Source of the DNA: Spirochaetia bacterium UBA5763
GTDB taxonomy: Bacteria; Spirochaetota; UBA4802; UBA5550
Assembly: GCA_002418835.1 (NCBI GenBank)
Contig: DIEX01000026.1
Location: 1-64,000 of the forward strand
DNA length: 64,000 nucleotides
Reading direction: 5' to 3'
The notes under the pieces were generated by a model. That model saw only the letters and a program-made list of their open reading frames with translations. It was not told the origin of the DNA and ran no database searches. Position numbers and translations under genes: made by a program. The first letter of the stretch is position 1. Each line of letters starts with the position of its first letter. Below are positions 1-8,460 of this stretch, one piece after another.

Positions 1-38
1 AATCCCTCTGCTGCAACACTATTAACTACTGTGTTCAT
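1..38 (-). CDS. 5' end of a divergent gene (partial)
   Basis: Only the start of this gene is in the window. On the minus strand an ATG at 38 is preceded by a strong ribosome binding site (GGAGGA, plus positions 45-50, 6 bases from the ATG). It opens a frame encoding MNTVVNSVAAEG before the window ends. Twelve residues are too few to name a product. About 80 bases further upstream lies a near-consensus sigma-54 promoter in the same orientation (130-145), which supports a real gene. It is therefore probably co-regulated with the divergent dehydratase operon that begins at 932. Confidence 0.6.
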   Translation of the reverse strand, partial: MNTVVNSVAAEG

Positions 39-129
39 TTAAATTCCTCCGTAAATTTCTCTCGATTACCTTTTAGCTGCCTTTAATCAGCAGCTCCGGA
101 CATTTCTTTAGTTTTTATAAATGATATAA

Positions 130-145
130 ATGCATAAAACGTGCC
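130..145 (-). promoter_or_regulatory. Sigma-54 promoter, minus strand
   Basis: Read on the minus strand the sequence is GGCACGTTTTATGCAT. The -24 GG (145-144) and -12 GC (133-132) are exactly 12 bases apart, and GGCACG matches the family consensus (TGGCACG-N4-TTGCW). The predicted transcription start is near 120, about 80 bases before the ATG at 38. The element has the same form as the promoter at 881-896, facing the opposite way. Confidence 0.75.
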
Positions 146-383
146 TGATTGTTATAAAAACGAATAAAAATTGATTAATTTATTTTTTAATTAAAATTTT
201 TTCTGAATAATTATCTGATACCGGAAAAATTGGTATAAAAAGGTGATTTATTTTAATTTTATATATATACGGAAAGATGAAGTTAATTGAATTGACTCTT
301 TAAACCTGATAATTGAAGAATATTAATTATTAATTTTAATAAATTAGTCCGGAAAGAAACTATAATAGATACTTTATCCGCAA

Positions 384-422
384 GTGATGCATTTCAATCA
401 AATCCGATGCATTATTGCATCG
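384..422. promoter_or_regulatory. GATGCAT palindromes, candidate enhancer sites
   Basis: GTGATGCATTT (384-394) is followed by the palindrome CGATGCA-ttat-TGCATCG (405-422). The first element recurs in inverted orientation as AAATGCATCAC at 671-681, an 11-base exact match. These sites lie between two sigma-54 promoters, where bacterial enhancer-binding proteins normally bind. Assignment to a particular activator is inference; the PAS/AAA+/Fis protein at 10435 is the local candidate. Confidence 0.45.
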
Positions 423-670
423 TTTCCAATTAAAAAAATTCCCCCATATTTTTTAAATACAATATAAAAAGAAAATTAGTTAACAAAGATGTAATTAACC
501 ATCTGATCAGTCCTGAAATCTCACTATGCTTCATATAGACTTCAATCTGAAATTAATACACTTTATTATCTTTTAGTTTTTATATTTAAATAATCAAATT
601 AATCTTTGTGGACCCTGAGCGGATTCGATCATCGATAAAAGCCTGATAAAGCCCGGTTCAGCTGATTCAT

Positions 671-681
671 AAATGCATCAC
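671..681. promoter_or_regulatory. Inverted copy of the GTGATGCATTT element
   Basis: AAATGCATCAC is the exact reverse complement of the element at 384-394. It lies about 200 bases upstream of the plus-strand sigma-54 promoter, a usual distance for an activator site. Its function is inferred from position and repetition only. Confidence 0.35.
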
Positions 682-880
682 TTTCAACTGATTAATCCGC
701 AAAAACCATACATCCAGCGCTGCTCTCTCCCTTACGCTGATATTGTGCAATATTTAATCTGCTTTGCCACTAAAGACACAGCCTTTTATCCACACAATTA
801 CACTAATAAAAGATTATCATCCGCTGATTTAACCTCTTTTCTTAAAACTCCGCCAACATTTTTTCAGTTACCGCAATTTA

Positions 881-896
881 GGCACGGATAATGCAT
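881..896 (+). promoter_or_regulatory. Sigma-54 promoter of the dehydratase operon
   Basis: GGCACGGATAATGCAT has the -24 GG at 881-882 and the -12 GC at 893-894, with the required 12-base register and a full GGCACG element. Transcription would start near 905, leaving a leader of about 25 bases before the activase ATG at 932. A sigma-54 activator gene with a PAS sensor lies in the same island at 10435. Confidence 0.85.
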
Positions 897-931
897 TTTA
901 ATAGTTCATCAAACAATAGGGGGTGAAATGA

Positions 932-1792
932 ATGTATACAATGGGCGTTGATATTGGTTCCGCATCATCAAAAGTCGTGATAATTGAAAACGGCATACGA
1001 ATTATTGCAAAATCAGTAATCCCGGTCGGAACCGGAACAACCGGCCCTCGCAGAGCTTTGGAAGATGCATTTTCTGTTTCCGGATTAAAAGAGAGTGATA
1101 TTATTTCTACAGTGGCTACCGGTTATGGCCGGATGTCTTTTAAAGGTTCAGATAATCAGATCAGTGAAATATCATGCCATGCAAGGGGTGTTCTATTCTA
1201 TCTTCCCGATGCAAAGACAATCATCGATATCGGGGGACAGGACGCTAAAGTCATTAAAGTCGGCCCGAATGGAACTCTTGCGAATTTTGTTATGAATGAC
1301 AAGTGCGCAGCAGGAACAGGAAGATTCCTTGAGGTAATGGCAAAAGTTCTGGAAGTTGATGTCAATGATCTGGCAGCTCTCGCGGAAAAATCGGCAAACC
1401 CTGTAAGCATCAGCAGCACATGCACTGTCTTTGCCGAATCTGAAGTTATCTCACAACTGGCATCTGACGTCAGCCGTGCAGACGTTGCGGCAGGTGTTCA
1501 TCAGTCTGTAAGCCGCCGTGTGGCGGGACTTGCTTCGCGCATCGGTCTGGAACCGCAGATAGTAATGACAGGCGGAGTTGCAAAAAACAGCGGTGTTGTA
1601 AAAGAGATCTCAAGAGAAATAGAAATGCCTGTGATGATATGTCCTGATTCACAGATTACAGGCGCCCTGGGTGCTGCATTAATCGCATACCAGAACGCTT
1701 TCAAAAAAACATATGCCGATATGCAGAAACTCAATCTCCAAAATCAGGGGAATGATATCAATTGTAAAGATTGTGTTTACTCACCTGCATAG
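932..1792 (+). CDS. 2-hydroxyacyl-CoA dehydratase activase (BcrA/BadF/BadG/HgdC family)
   Basis: This protein is the ATP-dependent electron donor (archerase) that reduces the dehydratase by one electron before turnover. The 286-residue length matches HgdC/HadI/FldI. Visible motifs are the ASKHA phosphate-1 loop VDIGSASSK (residues 6-14), phosphate-2 DIGGQDAK (99-106), and two cysteines, Cys125 in KCAAGTGRF and Cys164 in STCTVFAES. In the family each monomer of the dimer uses this pair to hold the shared [4Fe-4S] cluster. A CxxC sits near the C-terminus (CKDC), which may be an extra metal or redox site. The ATG at 932 follows a GGGGGTG ribosome binding site. It is first in the operon, directly after the sigma-54 promoter. 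Confidence 0.93.
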   Translation: MYTMGVDIGSASSKVVIIENGIRIIAKSVIPVGTGTTGPRRALEDAFSVSGLKESDIISTVATGYGRMSFKGSDNQISEISCHARGVLFYLPDAKTIIDIGGQDAKVIKVGPNGTLANFVMNDKCAAGTGRFLEVMAKVLEVDVNDLAALAEKSANPVSISSTCTVFAESEVISQLASDVSRADVAAGVHQSVSRRVAGLASRIGLEPQIVMTGGVAKNSGVVKEISREIEMPVMICPDSQITGALGAALIAYQNAFKKTYADMQKLNLQNQGNDINCKDCVYSPA

Positions 1793-1865
1793 CAGACAAC
1801 CTTATGAATAGAAAGAAGCAGCTTTACAGAACAAAATACTAAGGCAGTAAAAAAAGGAGAATTTT

Positions 1866-3035
1866 ATGAATAAACTAAATCCAGCATCACCAGCTAAAGC
1901 TTCCGGAATTGCAATAGCATTCGGAATGGCTGCAGTATGGTTTGGAACCCACTGCGGCGGAGGTTTCGCAACAGGCAATCAGGAAGTAAATTTCTATGTT
2001 AAATTCGGATGGTACACACTTATAATTGCTCCTCTCGCAATGCTTCTACTCGGATTTATACATAGAAACGCGCTTATCTTTGCCAAAGACAATAAAACTT
2101 ACGATTACAAAAGTTATGCCAACGCTCTGTTTCACCCCTATGAAAAGATTTTTTCTCCGATTTATGAGATCGGTTTTCTCCTTCTATGTCTCTGCGGAGT
2201 AAGTGCCGCTGTAGCAGGAGCTGCAAGCCTTCTGACAAAAATTGTCGGTGTGCCTTACGGTTTATCAATAGTGATTATCGGGGTCATTCTTCTCGTAATG
2301 ACGATATTCGGAGCACAGCTTATAATTAAAGCCTCCAAGTGGATGACATATTTTCTTATAGTGGCTGTAGGTGTTGTTGCAATTCTCGGTATAAATGCAA
2401 GCTGGGGAAATGCGAAAGAAATCATTACATCCGGAGAGACTTTCGGAAAAGGTTTTGGTACAGCAGCATGGATGGCACTTGTTTATGTCGGCTACCAGGC
2501 TTTTACTGTAATACCGATCATCTCATGTTCACATGACATTAAAACCACAAAAGAATGTAACCAGTTTTTCGGAATAGGTTTTGCAATCAATACAATAATT
2601 CTTATGCTTGTATGTGTAATGCTCCTGGGCTATTCACCTGCAATTCTCAAAGACACACTCCCTGTCCACACTGCTGCAATGTCACTTGGTTACGGATGGA
2701 TGCAGGTCATCTACAGCCTGATTCTTTTTATAGCTCTTGTATCAACTGCGGTTACACTTGTATTCTCATCAGTTGCAAGATTTGAGGCAGTATGGACATC
2801 AGGTACAGGCATTTTTGAAAGCCTCAGAGCACGCAGGATAGTAATCTCAATAATTACAACTGTTGTATGTACTTCAATATCAGTTTTCGGCCTCACAGCT
2901 GTAGTTGTTAAAGGTTATGGCTCAGTTGGCTATATAGGTATTGCTATCTGTATAATACCACAGCTTACAGTTGCAGTTTATAAAAACCGTAAAGCTGCTC
3001 AGTTAAGAGAAGCAAACGGAATCGTTGAAGGATAA
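1866..3035 (+). CDS. YkvI-family membrane protein, putative transporter
   Basis: This is a 389-residue integral membrane protein with about ten hydrophobic segments starting near residue 15. It resembles the YkvI family, which is related to the amino acid/polyamine/organocation transporter fold; few members have a known substrate. The N-terminal segment WFGTHCGGGFATGNQE, rich in glycine in an unwound-helix style, is the most recognisable stretch. The start is supported by AAGGAGAA just upstream. Its place between the activase and the dehydratase subunits suggests that it moves the amino acid, 2-hydroxy acid or product of the pathway. That role is inference from context. Confidence 0.75.
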   Translation: MNKLNPASPAKASGIAIAFGMAAVWFGTHCGGGFATGNQEVNFYVKFGWYTLIIAPLAMLLLGFIHRNALIFAKDNKTYDYKSYANALFHPYEKIFSPIYEIGFLLLCLCGVSAAVAGAASLLTKIVGVPYGLSIVIIGVILLVMTIFGAQLIIKASKWMTYFLIVAVGVVAILGINASWGNAKEIITSGETFGKGFGTAAWMALVYVGYQAFTVIPIISCSHDIKTTKECNQFFGIGFAINTIILMLVCVMLLGYSPAILKDTLPVHTAAMSLGYGWMQVIYSLILFIALVSTAVTLVFSSVARFEAVWTSGTGIFESLRARRIVISIITTVVCTSISVFGLTAVVVKGYGSVGYIGIAICIIPQLTVAVYKNRKAAQLREANGIVEG

Positions 3036-3092
3036 TATACTTAAAAGCCGGATATCAGGTTATTATACAGGATGATTTGCCGGCAGTTATAA

Positions 3093-3130
3093 ATGATTGT
3101 CTCTTGTCCCTGAGGGACAGGAACAATCAT
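3093..3130 (+). promoter_or_regulatory. Intercistronic hairpin upstream of the dehydratase subunits
   Basis: ATGATTGT (3093-3100) pairs with ACAATCAT (3123-3130), and an inner stem TTGTCCC/GGGACAG closes a three-base loop, with a small internal loop between. There is no U-run, so it is not a typical terminator. It lies between the transporter and hadB-like genes, just before the ribosome binding site at 3136-3144. It could protect or cut the mRNA to set a different expression level for the dehydratase subunits. Confidence 0.5.
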
Positions 3131-3149
3131 CAATAAAGAGGAAACAACA

Positions 3150-4370
3150 ATGAGTGAAAAATTAACATCAAAAGAACTATTAACAAAGTTAACTCAAAAG
3201 CATTACGCGGATGCCATTAACGCGAAAAAAGAGGGACGTCTGGTTGCATGGTCAACATCAATCGCTCCCCAAGAATTCTGCGAAACAATGGGCATAGAGG
3301 TACTCTACCCGGAAAACCATGCCGCAGCAATCGGAGCTAAAGGCGGAGCAATACCCCTTCTTCAGCATTCTGAAGGTAATGGTTATTCCCTTGATCTCTG
3401 TTCATACGCGAGAATTAATCTCGGGTATATGGAAACACAGGACTGCTGCTTTGAAAATATTCCGCTTCCTGACCTTATCATCTGCTGCAACAACATATGC
3501 AACACCCTTATCAAATGGTATGAAAACATATCAAAGGAACTCAATATTCCAATGATTATGATTGATGTTCCATATAACTACGAGTATGAAGTAACACAGG
3601 CAAGAGTTGACTATATCCGCGGCCAGTTTGATGTTGCCATAGCACAGCTTGAAAATATTTGCGGCCGCCCGTTTGATTATCAGCGCTTTGAAAAAGTAAT
3701 GAAAATATCATCAGAAGCTGCAAAGACATGGAAACACGCCATGGACAAAGCTGCTCTTCTCCCCTCACCACTTAACGGATTCAACATCTTTAATTACATG
3801 GCTCTCATTGTTTGTATGAGAGGGAAACGTGAATCCATTGAACTCTTCAAAACTGTAGCAGAGGAGCTTGATGAACTTGCTAAAAACGGACAGAGCCAGT
3901 TCCCCGGGAAAGAGCAATACAGAATAATGTGGGAAGGGATCGCATGCTGGCCGTATCTTTCACATAATTTCAAAACTTTGAAAGAGTATGGAATTAATAT
4001 GGTAGGTTCAACATATCCCGGAGCATGGACTCTTCTTTACGAAGCAAATGACCTTGATGGGATGGCAAGAGCTTATGCCGGAGTTATGAACAACACAAAC
4101 CTTGAAAAACAGGTGGATCTCCGTACAACAATTATCGAGGAATGCAAGTGCGACGGAGCAATATATCACATGAACCGTAGCTGCAAACTTATGGACTTCA
4201 TGCAGTATGAACTTCAGCGCCAGGTTTACATGAAAACCGGTGTACCCTATGTAATGTTTGACGGTGACCAGACAGACCCGCGAAATTTTGCAAAAGCTCA
4301 ATTTGAAACAAGAATCCAGGCTCTTGTTGAGATGATGGCTGACAGAAAAAAGAATATGGAAGGGAAATAG
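3150..4370 (+). CDS. 2-hydroxyacyl-CoA dehydratase, HadB-type (alpha) subunit
   Basis: This is the larger subunit of a radical dehydratase that converts an (R)-2-hydroxyacyl-CoA into the 2-enoyl-CoA via a ketyl radical. The 406 residues agree with HadB/FldB/HgdA-type subunits. Conserved cysteines suitable for a [4Fe-4S] cluster are Cys84 (DLCSYARINLG), Cys117 (CCNNICNTL) and Cys345 (MNRSC). This spacing matches the family pattern. The HadC-type partner begins a few bases after the stop. The substrate (2-hydroxyisocaproyl-, lactoyl-, 2-hydroxyglutaryl- or aryllactoyl-CoA) cannot be read from the sequence. RBS AAGAGGAAA precedes the ATG. Confidence 0.92.
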   Translation: MSEKLTSKELLTKLTQKHYADAINAKKEGRLVAWSTSIAPQEFCETMGIEVLYPENHAAAIGAKGGAIPLLQHSEGNGYSLDLCSYARINLGYMETQDCCFENIPLPDLIICCNNICNTLIKWYENISKELNIPMIMIDVPYNYEYEVTQARVDYIRGQFDVAIAQLENICGRPFDYQRFEKVMKISSEAAKTWKHAMDKAALLPSPLNGFNIFNYMALIVCMRGKRESIELFKTVAEELDELAKNGQSQFPGKEQYRIMWEGIACWPYLSHNFKTLKEYGINMVGSTYPGAWTLLYEANDLDGMARAYAGVMNNTNLEKQVDLRTTIIEECKCDGAIYHMNRSCKLMDFMQYELQRQVYMKTGVPYVMFDGDQTDPRNFAKAQFETRIQALVEMMADRKKNMEGK

Positions 4371-4382
4371 GAGGTGACGAAA

Positions 4383-5516
4383 ATGGATAAATTAACAGGG
4401 CTATTTAACGAAATCAATTCCATCGTCAGTCATCCTGCTGACGCTGTAAAAAAATTCAAGGCCGAGACAGGCAATCACGTAATAGGATGCCTCCCGGTTT
4501 ATACTCCCGAAGAAGTAGTTCATGCTGCGGGATGTCTCCCAATAGGTTTATGGGGCGGACAGACAAAGCTCACAAAAACAAATAAATATTTTCCCGCTTT
4601 TGCATGTTCCATTATGCAATCAGTCATGGAATTCGCGCTTAACGGTGTTTATAATGAACTTGCAGCAGCAATAATCCCCGCTCCATGTGATACATTAAAA
4701 TCTGTAGGACAGGATTGGCTTACAGCAGCACCTAAAGTTAAAGCGATCCATATAGTACACCCGCAGATGAGTGCAATACCCGCAGGTATCCAGTACACCA
4801 AATCTGAGATTATACATATTAAAAACGAAATTGAAGAAATTACAGGCAAAAAGATCACAGATGAATCAATTCATGCCAGTATAGATATATATAACAAATT
4901 CCGTAAAACAATGCGTGAATTTGCTCAGGTTGCTGCGGAGTATCCTCATATCATCACTCCAGGTATAAGACATATGATAATGAAGGGTTCCTACTTCACT
5001 GAAAAGGGGCGTTATACATCTATTGTCAAAGAGATAATTGCCGAGTTGAGAAAACAGAACAAAGTAAACTGGGCAGGAAAAAAAGTAATCCTCACAGGTA
5101 TTATGGCTGAGCCTTCAAGTCTTCTCGATCTTTTTAACGATTATAAAATTTCGGTAGCAGGTGATGACCTGGCTCATGAGTCAAGACAGTTCAGGACTGA
5201 TGCCCCTGACGCAAAATGCCCATACGAACGTCTTGCCCGTATGTGGGCATCAATGGACAACTGTTCTCTTATTTATGATCCGGCTAAGAAACGCGGCCAG
5301 ATGCTCATTGACATGGTTAAGAAAACCGGTGCTGACGGAATCGTTATGTGCATGATGAAGTTCTGCGATCCTGAAGAATTCGATTATCCAATAATAAAAA
5401 AAGAAGTTGAAGCTGCTAAAATACCTCTTCTGTATCTCGAGATAGATCAGCAGATGCAGTCAGTGGAACAGGTGCGTACAAGGATACAGGGTTTTTCTGA
5501 GAGCCTTGGTCAATGA
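4383..5516 (+). CDS. 2-hydroxyacyl-CoA dehydratase, HadC-type (beta) subunit
   Basis: This is the second subunit of the dehydratase heterodimer, 377 residues from the chosen start, close to HadC. Candidate cluster cysteines are Cys75 (PAFACSIMQS), Cys102 (PAPCDTLKS) and those in the late motif VMCMMKFCDPEEFDYP. The ATG at 4383 is chosen over an in-frame GTG at 4374. The reason is that GGAGGTGA (4370-4377) is a near-perfect ribosome binding site for 4383 and includes the GTG itself. The site also overlaps the stop codon of the alpha-subunit gene, so the two are probably translated in a coupled way to give equal amounts. Confidence 0.92.
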   Translation: MDKLTGLFNEINSIVSHPADAVKKFKAETGNHVIGCLPVYTPEEVVHAAGCLPIGLWGGQTKLTKTNKYFPAFACSIMQSVMEFALNGVYNELAAAIIPAPCDTLKSVGQDWLTAAPKVKAIHIVHPQMSAIPAGIQYTKSEIIHIKNEIEEITGKKITDESIHASIDIYNKFRKTMREFAQVAAEYPHIITPGIRHMIMKGSYFTEKGRYTSIVKEIIAELRKQNKVNWAGKKVILTGIMAEPSSLLDLFNDYKISVAGDDLAHESRQFRTDAPDAKCPYERLARMWASMDNCSLIYDPAKKRGQMLIDMVKKTGADGIVMCMMKFCDPEEFDYPIIKKEVEAAKIPLLYLEIDQQMQSVEQVRTRIQGFSESLGQ

Positions 5517-5561
5517 AAAAGTTAATAGTATCAGAATAAAAGAATATCCGGAGGTTATATT

Positions 5562-6929
5562 ATGAACGTAATATCCAACTCTTACCAGAAAGAATATATG
5601 AATAAACTCGTCACAGCAGATGAAGCTGTAAAACTCGTCAAATCAGGCGACTGGGTTGACTATGGCGATTTTGTAACAAGCAGCGTAGAGTGTGACAAAG
5701 CTCTTGCAAAACGTAAAAATGAATTAAGAGGAGTAAAAGTACGCGGATGTACCAACACTTTAAATCCTCTACCGGAAGTAATAAGCTGTGATCCTGAAGC
5801 GGAACACTTCTTCTTCCATGACTGGTCTTTCAGCGCAATTACACGTAAAATGGGAGACGAAGGCCGGGCTTTTTTTCAGCCTGAATGCTACCACGAAATC
5901 CCAAGAATGTACAGGGAGGGAAGAACCAAATGTGATGTTGCTTTCTTCACAGTAACTCCAATGGATAAATTCGGAAACTTCAACCTCAGCACATCATGCA
6001 GCAAGCTTCTTGCTGAAAAGGAAGCTGCGAAGAAAATTGTTGTGGAGATAAATACCAACCTCCCATACTGCTACAGTGCAGCTAACAACAATATTCATAT
6101 CTCAGAAGTAGACTTCGTTGTTGAAGGAAAAAACCCTCCGATTTTTGAAACAACAAAGCCTCCGGTAACTGATGTGGATCGCAAAATTGCTGCTCTCATC
6201 ATGAAAGAGATGGAGGATGGAGCGTGCCTTCAGCTCGGTATAGGTGGTATGCCCAATACTGTTGGTGAAATGATCGCACAGTCAGACCTCAAAAATCTCG
6301 GTGTCCATACAGAGATGCTGGTAGATTCCTATGTAGATATGTTTGAAGCAGGAAGGATCACTAACAGCGCAAAGAATGTACTGAAAGATAAATTCGTATA
6401 TACATTCGCCATGGGCTCAAAAAAACTGTACGACTTTGTTGACAACAACCCGTTATGCTGCGCAATGCCTGTTGATTTCACTAACGACCCGTTTATTATT
6501 GCGCAGAACGATAAAGTCGTTTCTCTCTGCAGCTGTCTCTCTGTAGATATACTTGGTCAGGTTTCTTCAGAATCAATCGGTTTCAGACACATATCAGGTA
6601 CAGGCGGCCAGCTTGATTTCCATTATGCATCATTCAGATCTAAAGGTGGAAAAGGCTTCCTCTGTATGCCCGCAACATCCAAGAAGAAAGATGGAACCCT
6701 TGAGTCAAAGATTGTCCCCTCATTCAAACCGGGAACTATAGTCAGCGTACCCAGTGCTCTAACAAACTATGTTGTAACAGAATTCGGTATTGTTAATCTC
6801 AAGGGACTCTCAACATGGGAAAGAGCTGAAGCTCTCATAAGTATTGCTCACCCCAGCTTCCAGGATGAACTTGTTAAAATTGCAGAAGAAAACCGTATAT
6901 GGATTCCAAGCAATAAAATCAGGATATAG
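5562..6929 (+). CDS. Acyl-CoA:carboxylate CoA-transferase, first paralogue (AbfT/Cat2-like)
   Basis: This belongs to the acetyl-CoA hydrolase/transferase family that includes 4-hydroxybutyrate CoA-transferase and butyryl-CoA:acetate CoA-transferase. These enzymes swap CoA between acids through a glutamyl-CoA thioester. The expected catalytic glutamate is Glu251 in GVHTEM, and the late GTGGQLDFHYAS motif is present. The 455-residue length is typical. In the operon it would load CoA onto the 2-hydroxy acid before dehydration, using the product acyl-CoA as donor, so no ATP is spent on activation. A second, clearly related copy follows directly. RBS GGAGGT lies before the ATG. Confidence 0.9.
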   Translation: MNVISNSYQKEYMNKLVTADEAVKLVKSGDWVDYGDFVTSSVECDKALAKRKNELRGVKVRGCTNTLNPLPEVISCDPEAEHFFFHDWSFSAITRKMGDEGRAFFQPECYHEIPRMYREGRTKCDVAFFTVTPMDKFGNFNLSTSCSKLLAEKEAAKKIVVEINTNLPYCYSAANNNIHISEVDFVVEGKNPPIFETTKPPVTDVDRKIAALIMKEMEDGACLQLGIGGMPNTVGEMIAQSDLKNLGVHTEMLVDSYVDMFEAGRITNSAKNVLKDKFVYTFAMGSKKLYDFVDNNPLCCAMPVDFTNDPFIIAQNDKVVSLCSCLSVDILGQVSSESIGFRHISGTGGQLDFHYASFRSKGGKGFLCMPATSKKKDGTLESKIVPSFKPGTIVSVPSALTNYVVTEFGIVNLKGLSTWERAEALISIAHPSFQDELVKIAEENRIWIPSNKIRI

Positions 6930-6947
6930 ATCAGGCAGGTCAGTAAC

Positions 6948-8318
6948 ATGAATTACAGGAAAAATACCATGAACAACAATTACTGGAATGAATATAAGTC
7001 GAAACTCGTCACCGCTGATAAAGCGGTGCGGGTGGTGAAATCCGGCGATCGTGTAAGCTTCGGCCAGATCGTTACTCCCACACTGGAGCTTGACAAAGCT
7101 CTGGCGAAAAGAAGGGATGAACTGAAAGATGTATACATAATGTCCTCCAGCATGAATCATTATGCTGAAACAATAAAATGTGATCCCTCACAGGAACACT
7201 TTATAATGAATGACTTCTCCTTTTCAGTTATTGAAAGAAAAATGCAGGCTGACGGCATGGTATACCACATACCGGAAGTTCTGCACGAAATACCTGAGTT
7301 CTACCGCAGAAAACCGGCTGATGTCGTTTTCTGCTGCGCAACACCTATGGATGACAGGGGATATTTCAACCTTTCAGTTACGGGACTCAGCCTTGGAGCG
7401 CAGGTTGAAACCGCTAAACATATAGTAGTTGAAGTTCATGAAAAACTCCCGTACGTTTACGGGCCCAGCACACAGTTTCTTCATATATCAAAAGTTGACT
7501 ATGTTGTAGAAGTTGAAAACAGCCAGCTTCCGCTTCACCTTCCTGTTATTGAAGCAACTGATATAGACAAGAAAGTCGCTGAGCATATTGTTAAAGAGAT
7601 TGAAGATGGTGCATGTCTTCAGCTTGGTGTTGGCGGAACTCCCAACCATGTGGGTAAAATTATTGCTGACTCCGACATCAAAGATCTCGGAGTCCATACC
7701 GAACTTCTCGCGGACGCCTATGTGGAGATGTACGAAGCAGGAAGAATCACTAACATGAAGAAAACTCTGAACAGGGGACTCTTCGTTGCCAATTTTGCAA
7801 TGGGCACAGAGAAACTTTATAACTTCGTTAATCATAATCCGCTTGTGCATGTCTATAATACAGACTATACTAATGACCCGAAAATTGTAATGCAGAATGA
7901 TAAAGTTATATCTATATGCAGTTGCCTCAACATCGATATTCTCGGTCAGGTTTCATCCGAGTCAGTTGGGCGCAAGCAGGTTTCCGGAACAGGGGGGCAG
8001 ATGGATTTTCATTACGCAGCATTTCACTCACGCGGCGGCAAAGGGATTATATGCCTTCCTTCAGCAAGGCTCGACAAAAACTCTGGAAAATATATTTCCA
8101 ATATAGTACCGGCACTTATGCCCGGGACAGTTGTATCATTGCCCAGTTCATTAACAAGCTATGTTGTCACTGAGTACGGCATGGTGAATCTAAAAGCAAA
8201 ATCGACATGGGAAAGAGCAGAAGCTCTGGTATCCATAGCTCATCCTGAGTGCAGGGATGAACTTATCAATGCATGCAAAGAAGCAAACATATGGAGAAGA
8301 AGCAATAAAATCTGTTGA
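6948..8318 (+). CDS. Acyl-CoA:carboxylate CoA-transferase, second paralogue
   Basis: This tandem paralogue of the preceding CoA-transferase shares long identical blocks (KLVTADxAV, ILGQVSSES, VVTEYGMVNLK). It keeps the catalytic glutamate (Glu252 in GVHTELL) and the GTGGQMDFHYA motif, so both copies look active. They differ in the segment around residues 90-140, which could alter acyl-group choice. Either two monospecific enzymes or a heteromer is possible. An alternative start at 6969 has an AGGA ribosome binding site at a good distance and gives an N-terminus more like the first paralogue. The gap after the previous stop is 18 bases, and a terminator-like hairpin follows. Confidence 0.9.
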   Translation: MNYRKNTMNNNYWNEYKSKLVTADKAVRVVKSGDRVSFGQIVTPTLELDKALAKRRDELKDVYIMSSSMNHYAETIKCDPSQEHFIMNDFSFSVIERKMQADGMVYHIPEVLHEIPEFYRRKPADVVFCCATPMDDRGYFNLSVTGLSLGAQVETAKHIVVEVHEKLPYVYGPSTQFLHISKVDYVVEVENSQLPLHLPVIEATDIDKKVAEHIVKEIEDGACLQLGVGGTPNHVGKIIADSDIKDLGVHTELLADAYVEMYEAGRITNMKKTLNRGLFVANFAMGTEKLYNFVNHNPLVHVYNTDYTNDPKIVMQNDKVISICSCLNIDILGQVSSESVGRKQVSGTGGQMDFHYAAFHSRGGKGIICLPSARLDKNSGKYISNIVPALMPGTVVSLPSSLTSYVVTEYGMVNLKAKSTWERAEALVSIAHPECRDELINACKEANIWRRSNKIC

Positions 8319-8330
8319 TTCTTTTTATAA

Positions 8331-8360
8331 TCCGAGGAGGGGGTAAAACACCCCCTCGGA
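8331..8360 (+). terminator. Strong GC-rich hairpin after the dehydratase operon
   Basis: TCCGAGGAGGGGGT pairs with ACCCCCTCGGA across an AAAAC loop, with a small bulge. It begins 12 bases after the stop of the second CoA-transferase. It is the natural end of the sigma-54 operon, although the downstream T-tract is weak. It may therefore also act as a 3' mRNA stabiliser with partial read-through into the chemoreceptor gene. Confidence 0.6.
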
Positions 8361-8460
8361 TATCCTGTGTTTACCGGTACTATATTCTTTTATGTATCCT
8401 GAAATAATATGAATATCCGTTCTGTCAGCACATCTCATAAAATCAAGAGAGATGATTACT

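Larger units (their letters stand above)
39..931. other. Long AT-rich divergent regulatory region
   Basis: Nearly 900 bases without a convincing gene separate the minus-strand gene start at 38 from the activase gene at 932. Two outward-facing sigma-54 promoters sit near its ends (130-145 minus, 881-896 plus). GATGCAT-containing inverted repeats occur at 384-422 and 671-681. The rest is AT-rich, as expected for a region that must bend to bring a distal activator to a sigma-54 promoter. A small open frame at 673-891 overlaps the plus promoter and is not considered coding. Confidence 0.7.

Noticed and set aside
673..891. 72-codon open frame before the activase gene
   Set aside because: No ribosome binding site or recognisable motif, atypical composition, and it overlaps the sigma-54 promoter at 881-896.
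4374..4382. GTG start for the HadC-type subunit
   Set aside because: The GTG is part of the GGAGGTGA ribosome binding site that fits the ATG at 4383.
8361..8460. Flagellar sigma-28 promoter for the first chemoreceptor
   Set aside because: No convincing TAAA-N15-GCCGATAA pattern; the gene may be read through from the operon upstream.
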